From an uncultured Prevotella sp. (GTDB lineage: Bacteria; Bacteroidota; Bacteroidia; Bacteroidales; Bacteroidaceae), in the NCBI GenBank assembly GCA_905196835.1, contig CAJJWN010000025.1, forward strand, positions 1 through 44,629: a DNA stretch of 44,629 nucleotides, written 5' to 3'. Under the pieces are notes generated by a model, which was not told the DNA's origin, searched no databases, and saw only the letters and a program-made list of their open reading frames with translations. Made by a program: the position numbers and the translations under genes. This document shows, one piece after another, positions 26,261 through 33,060 of the stretch. The number at the start of each line of letters is the position of its first letter. Position 1 is the stretch's first letter.

Positions 26261-27211
26261 TTAGCCAAATAAGCCCGCCCGGCGGTATATGCAGTACAGC
26301 CTCACGGCCTTTCCGCTTGCGGGGTCTGCCCTCTCCTGCACCAAGTGCATCTCGTCATCGGTGAGGCGGAGTATGTGGAAGGTGGTGCCGCCCTGCGTCT
26401 CTACGTACCGCCCGTTGGCGTTGAACGTGTAGGCGTAGCCCTTGCGCACGGGTGCCGAGGGGTCTTCGCCCCGCGTAATCTCGTAAACAGTGTCGGCGGT
26501 GATTTCATAGTCCACGGGCTTCAGCTGCGTGCCGTCGGTGAAAAAGCCGTCTTTCGAGTATCGGTTGGCGAAGACCAGGGCGTGCGCCTCGGCACACCGC
26601 CACGCCTTCCCTACGGCAAGCGCGGCGAAGTCGGTCTCGGTGACGGTCTCCTGTTCGGGCAGCTGGGGATAGTCTTCGTCCATGGTGTCGAGGTTGTAAG
26701 GATAATCTTGCTTGAGCTCGGCCTGCTCGTAGGCCGTCATGGCGCGGTACACGGCGTAGACGTAGACGTCATTACCGTCGGCGCGCGTGGCCTGACGCCT
26801 GATTATACAGAGCCTGTCCTGACTGACGCTGACCACGGTAAACACGTCGGTTGAGCCCGAGACTACGCGGTTGGTGCCCTCCTCAAAGGTGTACTTTGCG
26901 GCCTTGTAGCAATGTATCGGGTACGCGTCGATGTACATGTAGGTGGTAAGCGCGCCGCCGCTGAAGCCGTACTGCACGGGCGCGGAGCCCACGAGGCCGT
27001 CCCAGTAGTCGGCCTTGCACATGGTACCGTTGTCCTTTATCTCGTGGCTTTCAACGTATTTCCACGCCTTGCCTTCAACAAGACTGGTGAAATCGGGCTC
27101 TGACACGAGCTGTACGGACGGCAGGGCGAGGTCTCCGTCCTCGTCGCACGACGTGAAGGGAATGACAGAAAGGAACAAAAACAACGCAGAAACAAGGCGA
27201 AAGTGTTTCAT
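26261..27211 (-). CDS. Lipoprotein with two related domains
   Basis: About 316 residues from the ATG at 27211 (MKHFRLVSALFLFLSVIPFTSC, lipobox ending in Cys22); the longer frame adds seven codons. Two related halves are visible: FTSLVEGKAWKYVESHEI at about 45-62 and FAALAVGKAWRCAEAHALV at about 190-208. Each is followed by a similar run ending in VYAVYRAMT and LYCIYRRAG, so the protein is a tandem duplication. I do not recognise the family. The last codons (GLFG) and the stop fall inside a 9-base-period repeat. A -7 box TATATTTG lies at 27238-27245. Confidence 0.75.
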   Translation of the reverse strand: MKHFRLVSALFLFLSVIPFTSCDEDGDLALPSVQLVSEPDFTSLVEGKAWKYVESHEIKDNGTMCKADYWDGLVGSAPVQYGFSGGALTTYMYIDAYPIHCYKAAKYTFEEGTNRVVSGSTDVFTVVSVSQDRLCIIRRQATRADGNDVYVYAVYRAMTAYEQAELKQDYPYNLDTMDEDYPQLPEQETVTETDFAALAVGKAWRCAEAHALVFANRYSKDGFFTDGTQLKPVDYEITADTVYEITRGEDPSAPVRKGYAYTFNANGRYVETQGGTTFHILRLTDDEMHLVQERADPASGKAVRLYCIYRRAGLFG

Positions 27212-27237
27212 GGTCAACAAGTTTTGGTACACGATGG

Positions 27238-27245
27238 CAAATATA
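27238..27245 (-). promoter_or_regulatory. Likely -7 box of the duplicated-domain lipoprotein
   Basis: TATATTTG on the minus strand, 26 bases before the start codon. Confidence 0.5.
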
Positions 27246-27329
27246 ACGAAAATCCCGTTACACGGCGCAAAAAACGGAAAGAAAATGCGAAAAACCGCTT
27301 TCTTTCCGTCTGAATATCAATATTTTAAC

Positions 27330-27439
27330 ATAAGTTCGGCATAATGATACGTGATTATAATATCACTTTAAGCGGTCAGTGGCTATCTGTCATGTTGAAT
27401 ACGGATTATTGCGACGCTGGTGTTATACCGAACTTACGC
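27330..27439. mobile_element. MITE-like element 4, 110 bases, with 9-base target duplication
   Basis: Left end ATAAGTTCGGCATAA (27330-27344), right end TTATACCGAACTTACGC (27423-27439). The flanks are a perfect 9-base direct repeat TATTTTAAC (27321-27329 and 27440-27448). The interior is unrelated to that of elements 1-3 and encodes nothing. Confidence 0.75.
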
Positions 27440-27458
27440 TATTTTAACAAAAACCGGG

Positions 27459-28772
27459 TCAGTTCTCTATTTTGAGGAACATGTCTTTAAGGTTGAGCGT
27501 GGCCTTGCGGCAACCGTGTATGATGTCAAGGCCGGCGTTGCCGTCGTCGGGTGCAAGGGTATAGTTAGGCTCAAAGTCAACGCAAGCCTTGCCAAGGCGG
27601 ACGTCGGTGCCGCCCGTGCGGACGGTGAGCGGCGGCAGAAGGATGAGCGTCTTCATGCCGACCCGGCCTATGCCGCCGCTAAGGCGCGTAAGGCGTGTGC
27701 CTATACTGTCAATCTCCTGCTTGTGGCGGGCGTAGTAAGAGGCGGAGAACGTCGTGGTGTTGTTGCCCGTGTCGAACATCATCTTAAGCCGCTCGCCGCC
27801 CGCGTAAAGCTCTATGCGCAGGCCGTTGTTCTCGGTAAGGCAGATGTTGCGCCCCGTTTCGGGCAGCGGAGAGGGCTTTGCCGGGAACACAACGCGCCCC
27901 TCCTTGGGGTAGACTTGCATCTCGCCGCAATGCCGCATGAAGTCAAGCCCTATGACGAAGTCGCCCGTCAGCAGGGAGTCCATCACCATGGCGTCGTCAA
28001 CGCACACCACTTCGGCGTTGCGGAAGGTCATCCCGCCCACGCTGATGCTGTCTATAACGCCGAAGAAACCGTGCGTCTTGCCTGCTCCGTTGACGTTGAT
28101 TGTGTCGGGCAGCAGCCGCGCCCCTACCTTCCGCGCATAGTCGAGTGAGCAGAAGGTTGTGGGGCATCCCGTGTCGAGCACTGCCCGGCAGCTGCGCCCG
28201 TTGACGCTCGCCGGTATGCAGAGCGTGTAGCCGCGCTTGGCCGTATCGCCCAAAGCAGAGAGGTCAACCTCGCGGAACTCGGCACTGACGGCCACATCCT
28301 GAGCCGGACGCTCAAGCGTAGAGGGCGGCAGTTTGCTGCGGATGCCGTACAGATGGAGCGCGACCTCGGGCTGGCTGAGGTCTACTTGGTCGGTCTGCGC
28401 CTTCACCTGGCTTACGAAATTGCCTACTATCTCGGCGGCCTTGGCGTAGCGTTGACGCCTCGCCTCGGTCTGTGCTTGTATTAAGACCATGTTCTTGGTG
28501 TTATCGAAGCCGATGTCTCCCTGGTAGTTACGTACCAAAGAGTCAATCAAGCTGACGGCTTCGTCGTCTCGTCCGAAGTACACCGCGGCCAGCGACTCAG
28601 CCATTACGCGCAGGAACGGAGCATGAACGGAGTCCTTTAAAGCCGGATATTCGCGCTCAAGGGCAAACCAGTCTGACGTGTTGAGCATGTGCCCCACGCG
28701 CTCGTCGGCCGTCTGCGCCAGCGCAGCCGACAGGCAGAGGCACAATGAAAAGAAAAGGATTAGTCTCTTCAT
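27459..28772 (-). CDS. Exported double retropepsin-like aspartyl protease domain protein
   Basis: A 437-residue protein with a signal peptide (MKRLILFFSLCLCLSAALAQ) and a helical N-terminal region (about 25-140). Two retropepsin-like domains follow, each with its own D-T-G: VLDTGCPTTFCSLDYARKVG (about 200-219) and MFDTGNNTTTFSASYYARHK (about 331-350). Hydrophobic-Gly strands after each (VIGLDFMRHCGEMQVYP; GLDIIHGCRKATLNL) resemble the second psi-loop. Two half-sites in one chain could form a pseudo-dimer active site as in pepsin-like enzymes. Substrate is unknown. The Asp residues are present, so activity is possible. Confidence 0.8.
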   Translation of the reverse strand: MKRLILFFSLCLCLSAALAQTADERVGHMLNTSDWFALEREYPALKDSVHAPFLRVMAESLAAVYFGRDDEAVSLIDSLVRNYQGDIGFDNTKNMVLIQAQTEARRQRYAKAAEIVGNFVSQVKAQTDQVDLSQPEVALHLYGIRSKLPPSTLERPAQDVAVSAEFREVDLSALGDTAKRGYTLCIPASVNGRSCRAVLDTGCPTTFCSLDYARKVGARLLPDTINVNGAGKTHGFFGVIDSISVGGMTFRNAEVVCVDDAMVMDSLLTGDFVIGLDFMRHCGEMQVYPKEGRVVFPAKPSPLPETGRNICLTENNGLRIELYAGGERLKMMFDTGNNTTTFSASYYARHKQEIDSIGTRLTRLSGGIGRVGMKTLILLPPLTVRTGGTDVRLGKACVDFEPNYTLAPDDGNAGLDIIHGCRKATLNLKDMFLKIEN

Positions 28773-28830
28773 GACGATATGTTTACAAGAAAGTCTGCAT
28801 CAATAAAAAAGTAAAGAGCTAAGAAGTTCA

Positions 28831-28864
28831 TTTTTTCTTAACTCTTAACTCTTAATTCTTAATT
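28831..28864. repeat. TTAACTCTTAATTCTTAA-type repeat after the esterase gene
   Basis: Repeated TTCTTAACTC/TTAATTC units lie immediately after the stop of the leftward esterase gene. The same motif forms the large hairpin at 31286-31374. Confidence 0.7.
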
Positions 28865-28868
28865 ACCC

Positions 28869-29693
28869 TTAGAAGCTGCGGAGCCATGCTTTCAGGTCGA
28901 GCTGCATCTCGTTGTGATACTTGAACGAGTCGCGGTTGCCCCATCCGTGGCCGCCCGAGGGGTAGACGTGGAGCGTGGCCGGCACGTCGTGGCGGTACAG
29001 CTCTACGTAGTAGTTGACACCGTTGGCCGGGAGAACACCCTCGTCATCGTCGCTCAAAGCGATGAAGGCGCGCGGCGTAATGCGGCTTACGTGCAGGTCG
29101 TTGCTGTATTTCAGCTCCTCCTTCTTCTTCGCGTCAGGGCCGAGGAAGCAGTCGTGCGAGCCTTTGTGGGTGATGTCGGGCATCATCGTTATTACGGGAT
29201 AAAAGAGTATTTGGAAGTTCGGCGCGGCCTCGCCGGTGGACTGCGTGGCTATGGTTGACGCCAGGTGGCCGCCTGCCGACGAGCCCATTATGCCAACGTC
29301 GTCGGGGTTTATGTTCCAGTTCTTTGCGTTGCGGCGCACTAACTTCATTGCTTCCTCGGCGTCGCCTACGGGCACTTTGCGGTCGCCATGCGGCAAGCGG
29401 TACTTCAACACGACGGCGGCTATGCCCATGTTGTTGAAGAACGGAGCCCAATCGTGCCCCTCGTGGCCCATCGCCAGGTGTGAATAGCCCCCTCCGGGAC
29501 ATATTACCACGACGCGGCCGGTAGCCTCCTCCTTCTTGGGCAGGTACACCCAAACCTTCGCCGAGTCGGCCTTGTCGCTGCTCTTTACGGGCGCTCCCTG
29601 CGGCCATAGGCTGATTTCAAACTTCTGCTGGGCGCACGCCGGCAGGCAAAAGGCCGCAAGCACGGCCGCAAGAATGGTCTTTCTCACTTTCAT
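28869..29693 (-). CDS. Exported alpha/beta-hydrolase (BD-FAE / acetyl-xylan-esterase-like)
   Basis: About 274 residues from the ATG at 29693 (signal peptide MKVRKTILAAVLAAFCLPACAQ); the frame extends 28 codons upstream through promoter DNA. An alpha/beta hydrolase fold with oxyanion region VVICPGGGYSHLAMGHEG, nucleophile elbow GIMGSSAGGHLAS (Ser), acid loop LSDDDEGV (Asp) and SGGHGWG (His), an intact triad. It resembles Bacteroidetes esterases that remove acetyl or feruloyl groups from plant polysaccharides. It is divergent from the sialate-O-acetylesterase-like gene, with a shared 154-base AT-rich promoter region. Confidence 0.87.
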   Translation of the reverse strand: MKVRKTILAAVLAAFCLPACAQQKFEISLWPQGAPVKSSDKADSAKVWVYLPKKEEATGRVVVICPGGGYSHLAMGHEGHDWAPFFNNMGIAAVVLKYRLPHGDRKVPVGDAEEAMKLVRRNAKNWNINPDDVGIMGSSAGGHLASTIATQSTGEAAPNFQILFYPVITMMPDITHKGSHDCFLGPDAKKKEELKYSNDLHVSRITPRAFIALSDDDEGVLPANGVNYYVELYRHDVPATLHVYPSGGHGWGNRDSFKYHNEMQLDLKAWLRSF

Positions 29694-29847
29694 TTTTATA
29701 TCAGTAATTGCACAGTTTTGTCTCAATCGTGGGCAAAAGCCTGTCTTATTGTGATTTATTAAATGTTTATTTTGCAAATATAGACATTTTTTCCGTAATA
29801 TTGCAGGACGTTTGATTATTATAACAATCTATAAATCTTAAGACAAC
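29694..29847. promoter_or_regulatory. Divergent promoter region of two esterase genes
   Basis: An AT-rich stretch. A TATATTTG box lies on the minus strand at 29775-29782. On the plus strand a TAATATTG (29796-29803) is preceded 21 bases earlier by TTTG (29771-29774). Both are plausible but not ideal. Confidence 0.45.
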
Positions 29848-31284
29848 ATGCGTAAACGTATTTTAATGCTTTCGGTGCTTGCCGCCGCGCTGACCGGTGT
29901 GCAGGCCAAGGTCAAGTTGCCGCATATCATCTGCGACAACATGGTTATACAACAAAACACCGACGTGCGCCTGTGGGGCACGGCTGCGCCCGGCGCGACG
30001 GTCAACGTGACCGTATCGTGGAGCGGCGACGGCTACAAGGCCAAGGCCGACGGGCAAGGCAAGTGGCAGTTGACGGTGAAGTCACCAAAGGCTGACGGCC
30101 GCAGGCTCTCCATAAGCTTTGACGACGGCGACGGAGCGGTCAGCGTCAAGAACGTGCTGGCAGGCGAAGTGTGGGTATGCGCGGGGCAAAGCAACATGGA
30201 GATGCCCATAAAAGGCTTCAACGACTGCCCCATAGAGGGCTACAACGAGGTAGTGGCCGGGGCACGCGCCGACTCGCTGATACACTTCGTCAAGATACCG
30301 AGCAGGATGAGCATGACGCCGCTCAACGACGCAGACTGCCACTGGGAGCAGTGCAGCCCGGCGACGGTTGGCGAGGCGAGCGCAACGGGCTACTTCTTCG
30401 CCAAGACCCTGACACGCGCCACGGGGGTGCCCGTTGGCCTCATCATGGCAAACAAGGGCGGCTCGCGCGTTGAGAGCTGGCTCACGAGGGAGAACCTTGA
30501 GAAGTACACAAGCGAGGTGCTTGACTCGGCGGAGATGGTAAAGAAGTTCAAGTGGGACTTCCACCGGCCTATGCTTTGGGGCAACGCCACGTTCAACCCA
30601 ATACTCCGCTACACCGTGAAAGGCATCCTCTTCTACCAGGGATGCTCGAACGTGGGCGACCCGGGCAACCAGTATTCAGACCGCGTAGCACTGCTCGCGA
30701 AGCAGTGGAGGCAGCAGTTCGGCCTGGGCGACATACCCTTCTACCTCGTGGAAATAGCACCTTACGAGAGCGGCGACCCCAACGGCACATGGTCGGCAAA
30801 GCTGCGCGAGCAGCAGTTCCGCGCGTCAAGAATAATACCGAACAGCGGCATCGTGAGCACGAACGACTGCGTATATCCCTGGGAAATGAAGCAAATCCAC
30901 CCGGCACAGAAGCGCCCCGTGGGCGAGAGACTGGCCTACCAGGCACTCAACAAGACGTACGGCATGGAAAAGATACTGTGCGAAAGCCCGTCGTTCAAGG
31001 AACTTACAATCAGCAACGACACGTGTTACGTGAAGCTGGAGAACACCTACGGCGGCATGAACCGCATGGAGGGAATAGAAGGTTTTGAAGTGGCCGGGGC
31101 CGACAAGGTGTTCCACAAGGCCACAGCAACATACAACGGAGGCAAGGGCGTGATAATAACGAGCCCCGAGGTGAAGGCTCCCGTGGCCGTAAGGTACTGC
31201 TTCAAGAACTTCCAGATAGGCAACTTCGCCAATATGGCAGGCCTGCCGCTCATACCGTTCCGCACCGACAAGTGGGACGAATAA
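29848..31284 (+). CDS. Sialate O-acetylesterase-like carbohydrate esterase (SASA domain)
   Basis: A 478-residue protein with signal peptide (about 1-20), an N-terminal beta-sandwich (about 25-110: NMVIQQNTDVRLWGTAAPGATVNVTVSW), then the SGNH-like SASA domain. The nucleophile block is VWVCAGQSNMEMPI (Ser in GQSNM) and the Asp/His block is WEMKQIHPAQKRPVGERLA. The family removes O-acetyl groups from sialic acid or from plant glycans, outside the cytoplasm. The conserved YQG-ESN of many members is YQGCSN here. It pairs with the divergent alpha/beta-hydrolase, suggesting joint deacylation of a polysaccharide. Confidence 0.9.
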   Translation: MRKRILMLSVLAAALTGVQAKVKLPHIICDNMVIQQNTDVRLWGTAAPGATVNVTVSWSGDGYKAKADGQGKWQLTVKSPKADGRRLSISFDDGDGAVSVKNVLAGEVWVCAGQSNMEMPIKGFNDCPIEGYNEVVAGARADSLIHFVKIPSRMSMTPLNDADCHWEQCSPATVGEASATGYFFAKTLTRATGVPVGLIMANKGGSRVESWLTRENLEKYTSEVLDSAEMVKKFKWDFHRPMLWGNATFNPILRYTVKGILFYQGCSNVGDPGNQYSDRVALLAKQWRQQFGLGDIPFYLVEIAPYESGDPNGTWSAKLREQQFRASRIIPNSGIVSTNDCVYPWEMKQIHPAQKRPVGERLAYQALNKTYGMEKILCESPSFKELTISNDTCYVKLENTYGGMNRMEGIEGFEVAGADKVFHKATATYNGGKGVIITSPEVKAPVAVRYCFKNFQIGNFANMAGLPLIPFRTDKWDE

Positions 31285-31285
31285 G

Positions 31286-31374
31286 TTAAGAATTAAGAGT
31301 TAAGAATTAAGAAAAATACCATTGAATGCTGTCTGCAAGGCATGTTTTCTTAATTCTTAACTCTTAATTCTTAA
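31286..31374. repeat. 30-bp perfect inverted repeat after the SASA gene
   Basis: Arms at 31286-31315 and 31345-31374, built of TTAAGAATTAAGAG units, with a 29-base loop, start 1 base after the stop codon. A further partial copy lies at 31383-31409 just before the NUDIX start. It may act as a terminator or mRNA 3' stabiliser. Confidence 0.8.
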
Positions 31375-31409
31375 TTCAATAAATTCTAACTCTTAATTCT
31401 TAACTCAAT

Positions 31410-31925
31410 ATGGATTTGTTTGAAAAGTTTAGATATTGCCCGGTATGCGGAAGCAAACACTTCGCGCAGAACTCGCAGAAAAGCATGAAATGCGGCAACT
31501 GCGGCTTTGAATACTTTATGAACCCGGCCGCAGCCGTGGTTGCAATAATCACCGACACCGAAGGCCGCCTGCTCGTAGAGCGGCGCAAATTAGAGCCTGC
31601 CAAGGGCACGCTTGACCTGCCCGGAGGCTTCGCCGACACCGACGAAACGGTAGAAGAGGCCGTGGCGCGCGAGGTGAAGGAGGAAACCGGACTAACCGTC
31701 ACAGCCATGCGCTACCTGTTCAGCCTGCCGAACATGTACCGCTACTCCGGCCTCGACATACCTACGCTCGACATGTTCTTCGCCTGCGAGGTGGAAGACA
31801 CGTCGCAGCTCGTGGCCGGCGACGACGCCGCCGAATGCCGATGGGTAGCACCGCAGGACGTACACACCGAGCTGTTCGGCCTCCGCTCGGTAAGGCACGG
31901 GGTGCAGAGGTGGTTGAACAGATAA
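31410..31925 (+). CDS. NUDIX hydrolase with N-terminal zinc ribbon
   Basis: A 171-residue cytoplasmic protein. The N-terminus has a four-cysteine zinc ribbon (YCPVCGSKH … MKCGNCGFEYF, about 9-34) and then the NUDIX fold. The NUDIX box GGFADTDETVEEAVAREVKEETGL (split here as GGFADTDETVEEA and VAREVKEETGL, about 71-94) matches G-x5-E-x7-REUxEExGU with all metal-binding glutamates. The zinc-ribbon plus NUDIX order resembles NADH pyrophosphatase-like and related house-cleaning enzymes. The exact nucleotide substrate cannot be assigned. Confidence 0.9.
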   Translation: MDLFEKFRYCPVCGSKHFAQNSQKSMKCGNCGFEYFMNPAAAVVAIITDTEGRLLVERRKLEPAKGTLDLPGGFADTDETVEEAVAREVKEETGLTVTAMRYLFSLPNMYRYSGLDIPTLDMFFACEVEDTSQLVAGDDAAECRWVAPQDVHTELFGLRSVRHGVQRWLNR

Positions 31926-31928
31926 AGA

Positions 31929-32113
31929 CCCACCACACCCATCCCCAAGGGAGGAAGCTTAGTATGTGTTGGGGCGGTCTTGGCGCATCGGGCTTATTGG
32001 GATTATTAGGCTTATTCGGCTCATAAGCCCAATGAGCCAAATAAGCCGGATTTGCATGATACGCCGCTACTGCAATCATGTCAAGCTACATCCCTTGGGG
32101 TGACCGGAATGGG
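31929..32113. repeat. GGGAGG repeats flanking 9-base-period array, copy 7
   Basis: ATCCCCAAGGGAGG (31929-31962), then a 9-base array at 31981-32066 (CGGGCTTAT, TGGGATTAT, TAGGCTTAT, TCGGCTCAT, AAGCCCAAT, GAGCCAAAT …), then ACATCCCTTGGGGTG (32077-32113). Confidence 0.7.
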
Positions 32114-32116
32114 TGT

Positions 32117-32539
32117 TTATTTTTCTTTCCTGAACTCCACCCTTGCCGGTATCTTCTGCCACTTGCCCTTTACGGCAAACTTCAGCGTGCTGCCGTCCTT
32201 CTTGCGGTATGAATATGTGCCGTCGCGGTTAACCTTCAGCTCGGCTGTAAAGTCCTCGCTGCCGTAGTCGTTGACCACCTCTATCTCAGCGGTACGCTCG
32301 TCTATGACGGTAGACGATATAATCATCCACAACGAGCGGCTCTGCTTCGAGCCGATGTATCCGTCCATCTGGCCGAGCACATCCTGCCCGGGCACGGTTA
32401 CGTCCTTGTCGTACAAGTCCATCGTTATGTAAATCTTGTGCTCGTCGTCGTGTATCGTGGTGGCGAACGGGCGGCTCTCCTGCGCCGCGGCCTGCAACGC
32501 GCCGCAGGCCAGCAGCAGTGCGAACAATATCTTCTTCAT
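32117..32539 (-). CDS. Small secreted protein of unknown function
   Basis: A 140-residue protein with a signal peptide (MKKILFALLLACGALQAAAQ) and a beta-rich mature part (FATTIHDDEHKIYITMDLYDKDVTVPG, MIISSTVIDERTAEIEVVNDYGSEDFTAELKVNRDGTYSYRKKDGS). I do not recognise the family. The start follows a minus-strand -7 box TATATTTG at 32560-32567. It stands alone between repeat-rich gaps. Confidence 0.7.
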   Translation of the reverse strand: MKKILFALLLACGALQAAAQESRPFATTIHDDEHKIYITMDLYDKDVTVPGQDVLGQMDGYIGSKQSRSLWMIISSTVIDERTAEIEVVNDYGSEDFTAELKVNRDGTYSYRKKDGSTLKFAVKGKWQKIPARVEFRKEK

Positions 32540-32628
32540 AGCCCCAAATGTTGTTTCTGCAAATATAATCCGTTTGCACGAAAAACCTACCGCCAGCCAT
32601 GCAAAGTTTTCTTAAAAAGCGAAAGGCG

Positions 32629-32683
32629 GTTCATCCGCAAACCTGTTGGATGACAACAAAGCGCAGCTGGGCGTCGAAGACGT
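32629..32683 (+). repeat. 55-base copy of the TTCATCCGCAAACC repeat
   Basis: Matches 8371-8425 (opposite strand) along its whole length with few differences. Confidence 0.75.
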
Positions 32684-32685
32684 CC

Positions 32686-32866
32686 AACTATGCTTAACCG
32701 CATGTGGAGCGAAGCGGAACTTGCGGTATGTATGCACCAATAATACCGTCCTCGAAGAGGGCGAACAACAGGCAGCTATTCGCCCCCTTCGGGGACGACT
32801 GATAGTGTTTCGGCTAACCGCAAGTTCCGTTTCCTTCGGTCACTACACATGCGGTTAAGCATAGTT
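32686..32866. repeat. Nested long inverted repeat
   Basis: The outer arms, 21 bp and perfect, are at 32686-32706 and 32846-32866 (AACTATGCTTAACCGCATGTG). Inner 13-bp perfect arms are at 32715-32727 and 32817-32829 (CGGAACTTGCGGT). A CGCCCCCTTCGGGGACG block lies in the loop and another just after the outer arm. It is non-coding. Confidence 0.75.
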
Positions 32867-32928
32867 CGCCCCCTTCGGGGACGGGATTGACACTTATATG
32901 TCATACGCCCGAACTGCGGATGAGCCTC

Positions 32929-33009
32929 AAGAGGCGGCCTTTCACCGTGCAAAAGGCCGTCTTTTATACGCCAAAAGGCCGCATTTCATCGGGTGAAATG
33001 CGGCCTTTT
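32929..33009. repeat. 22-base-period quartet array, copy 9
   Basis: Cores at 32929, 32951, 32973 and 32995. Cores 3 and 4 (AAAAGGCCGCATTTC / GAAATGCGGCCTTTT) pair perfectly, with bases that differ from the other copies on both sides of the stem. It begins 51 bases after the S46 peptidase stop in that gene's sense. Confidence 0.85.
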
Positions 33010-33060
33010 GCAATGGTGCAGAGCCTCAACAAGTTACGGCACGGCTGCCGATGAAATGGC

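Noticed and set aside
30600..30670. Loss of a conserved Glu (YQGCSN in place of YQGESN) in the SASA esterase
   Set aside because: I recall this variant from other Bacteroidetes members, and the Ser and His of the active site are present, so I do not treat it as inactivation.
32646..32858. A 70-codon frame at 32.7 kb
   Set aside because: It overlaps the 55-base repeat and the nested hairpin; no start signal or recognisable protein.
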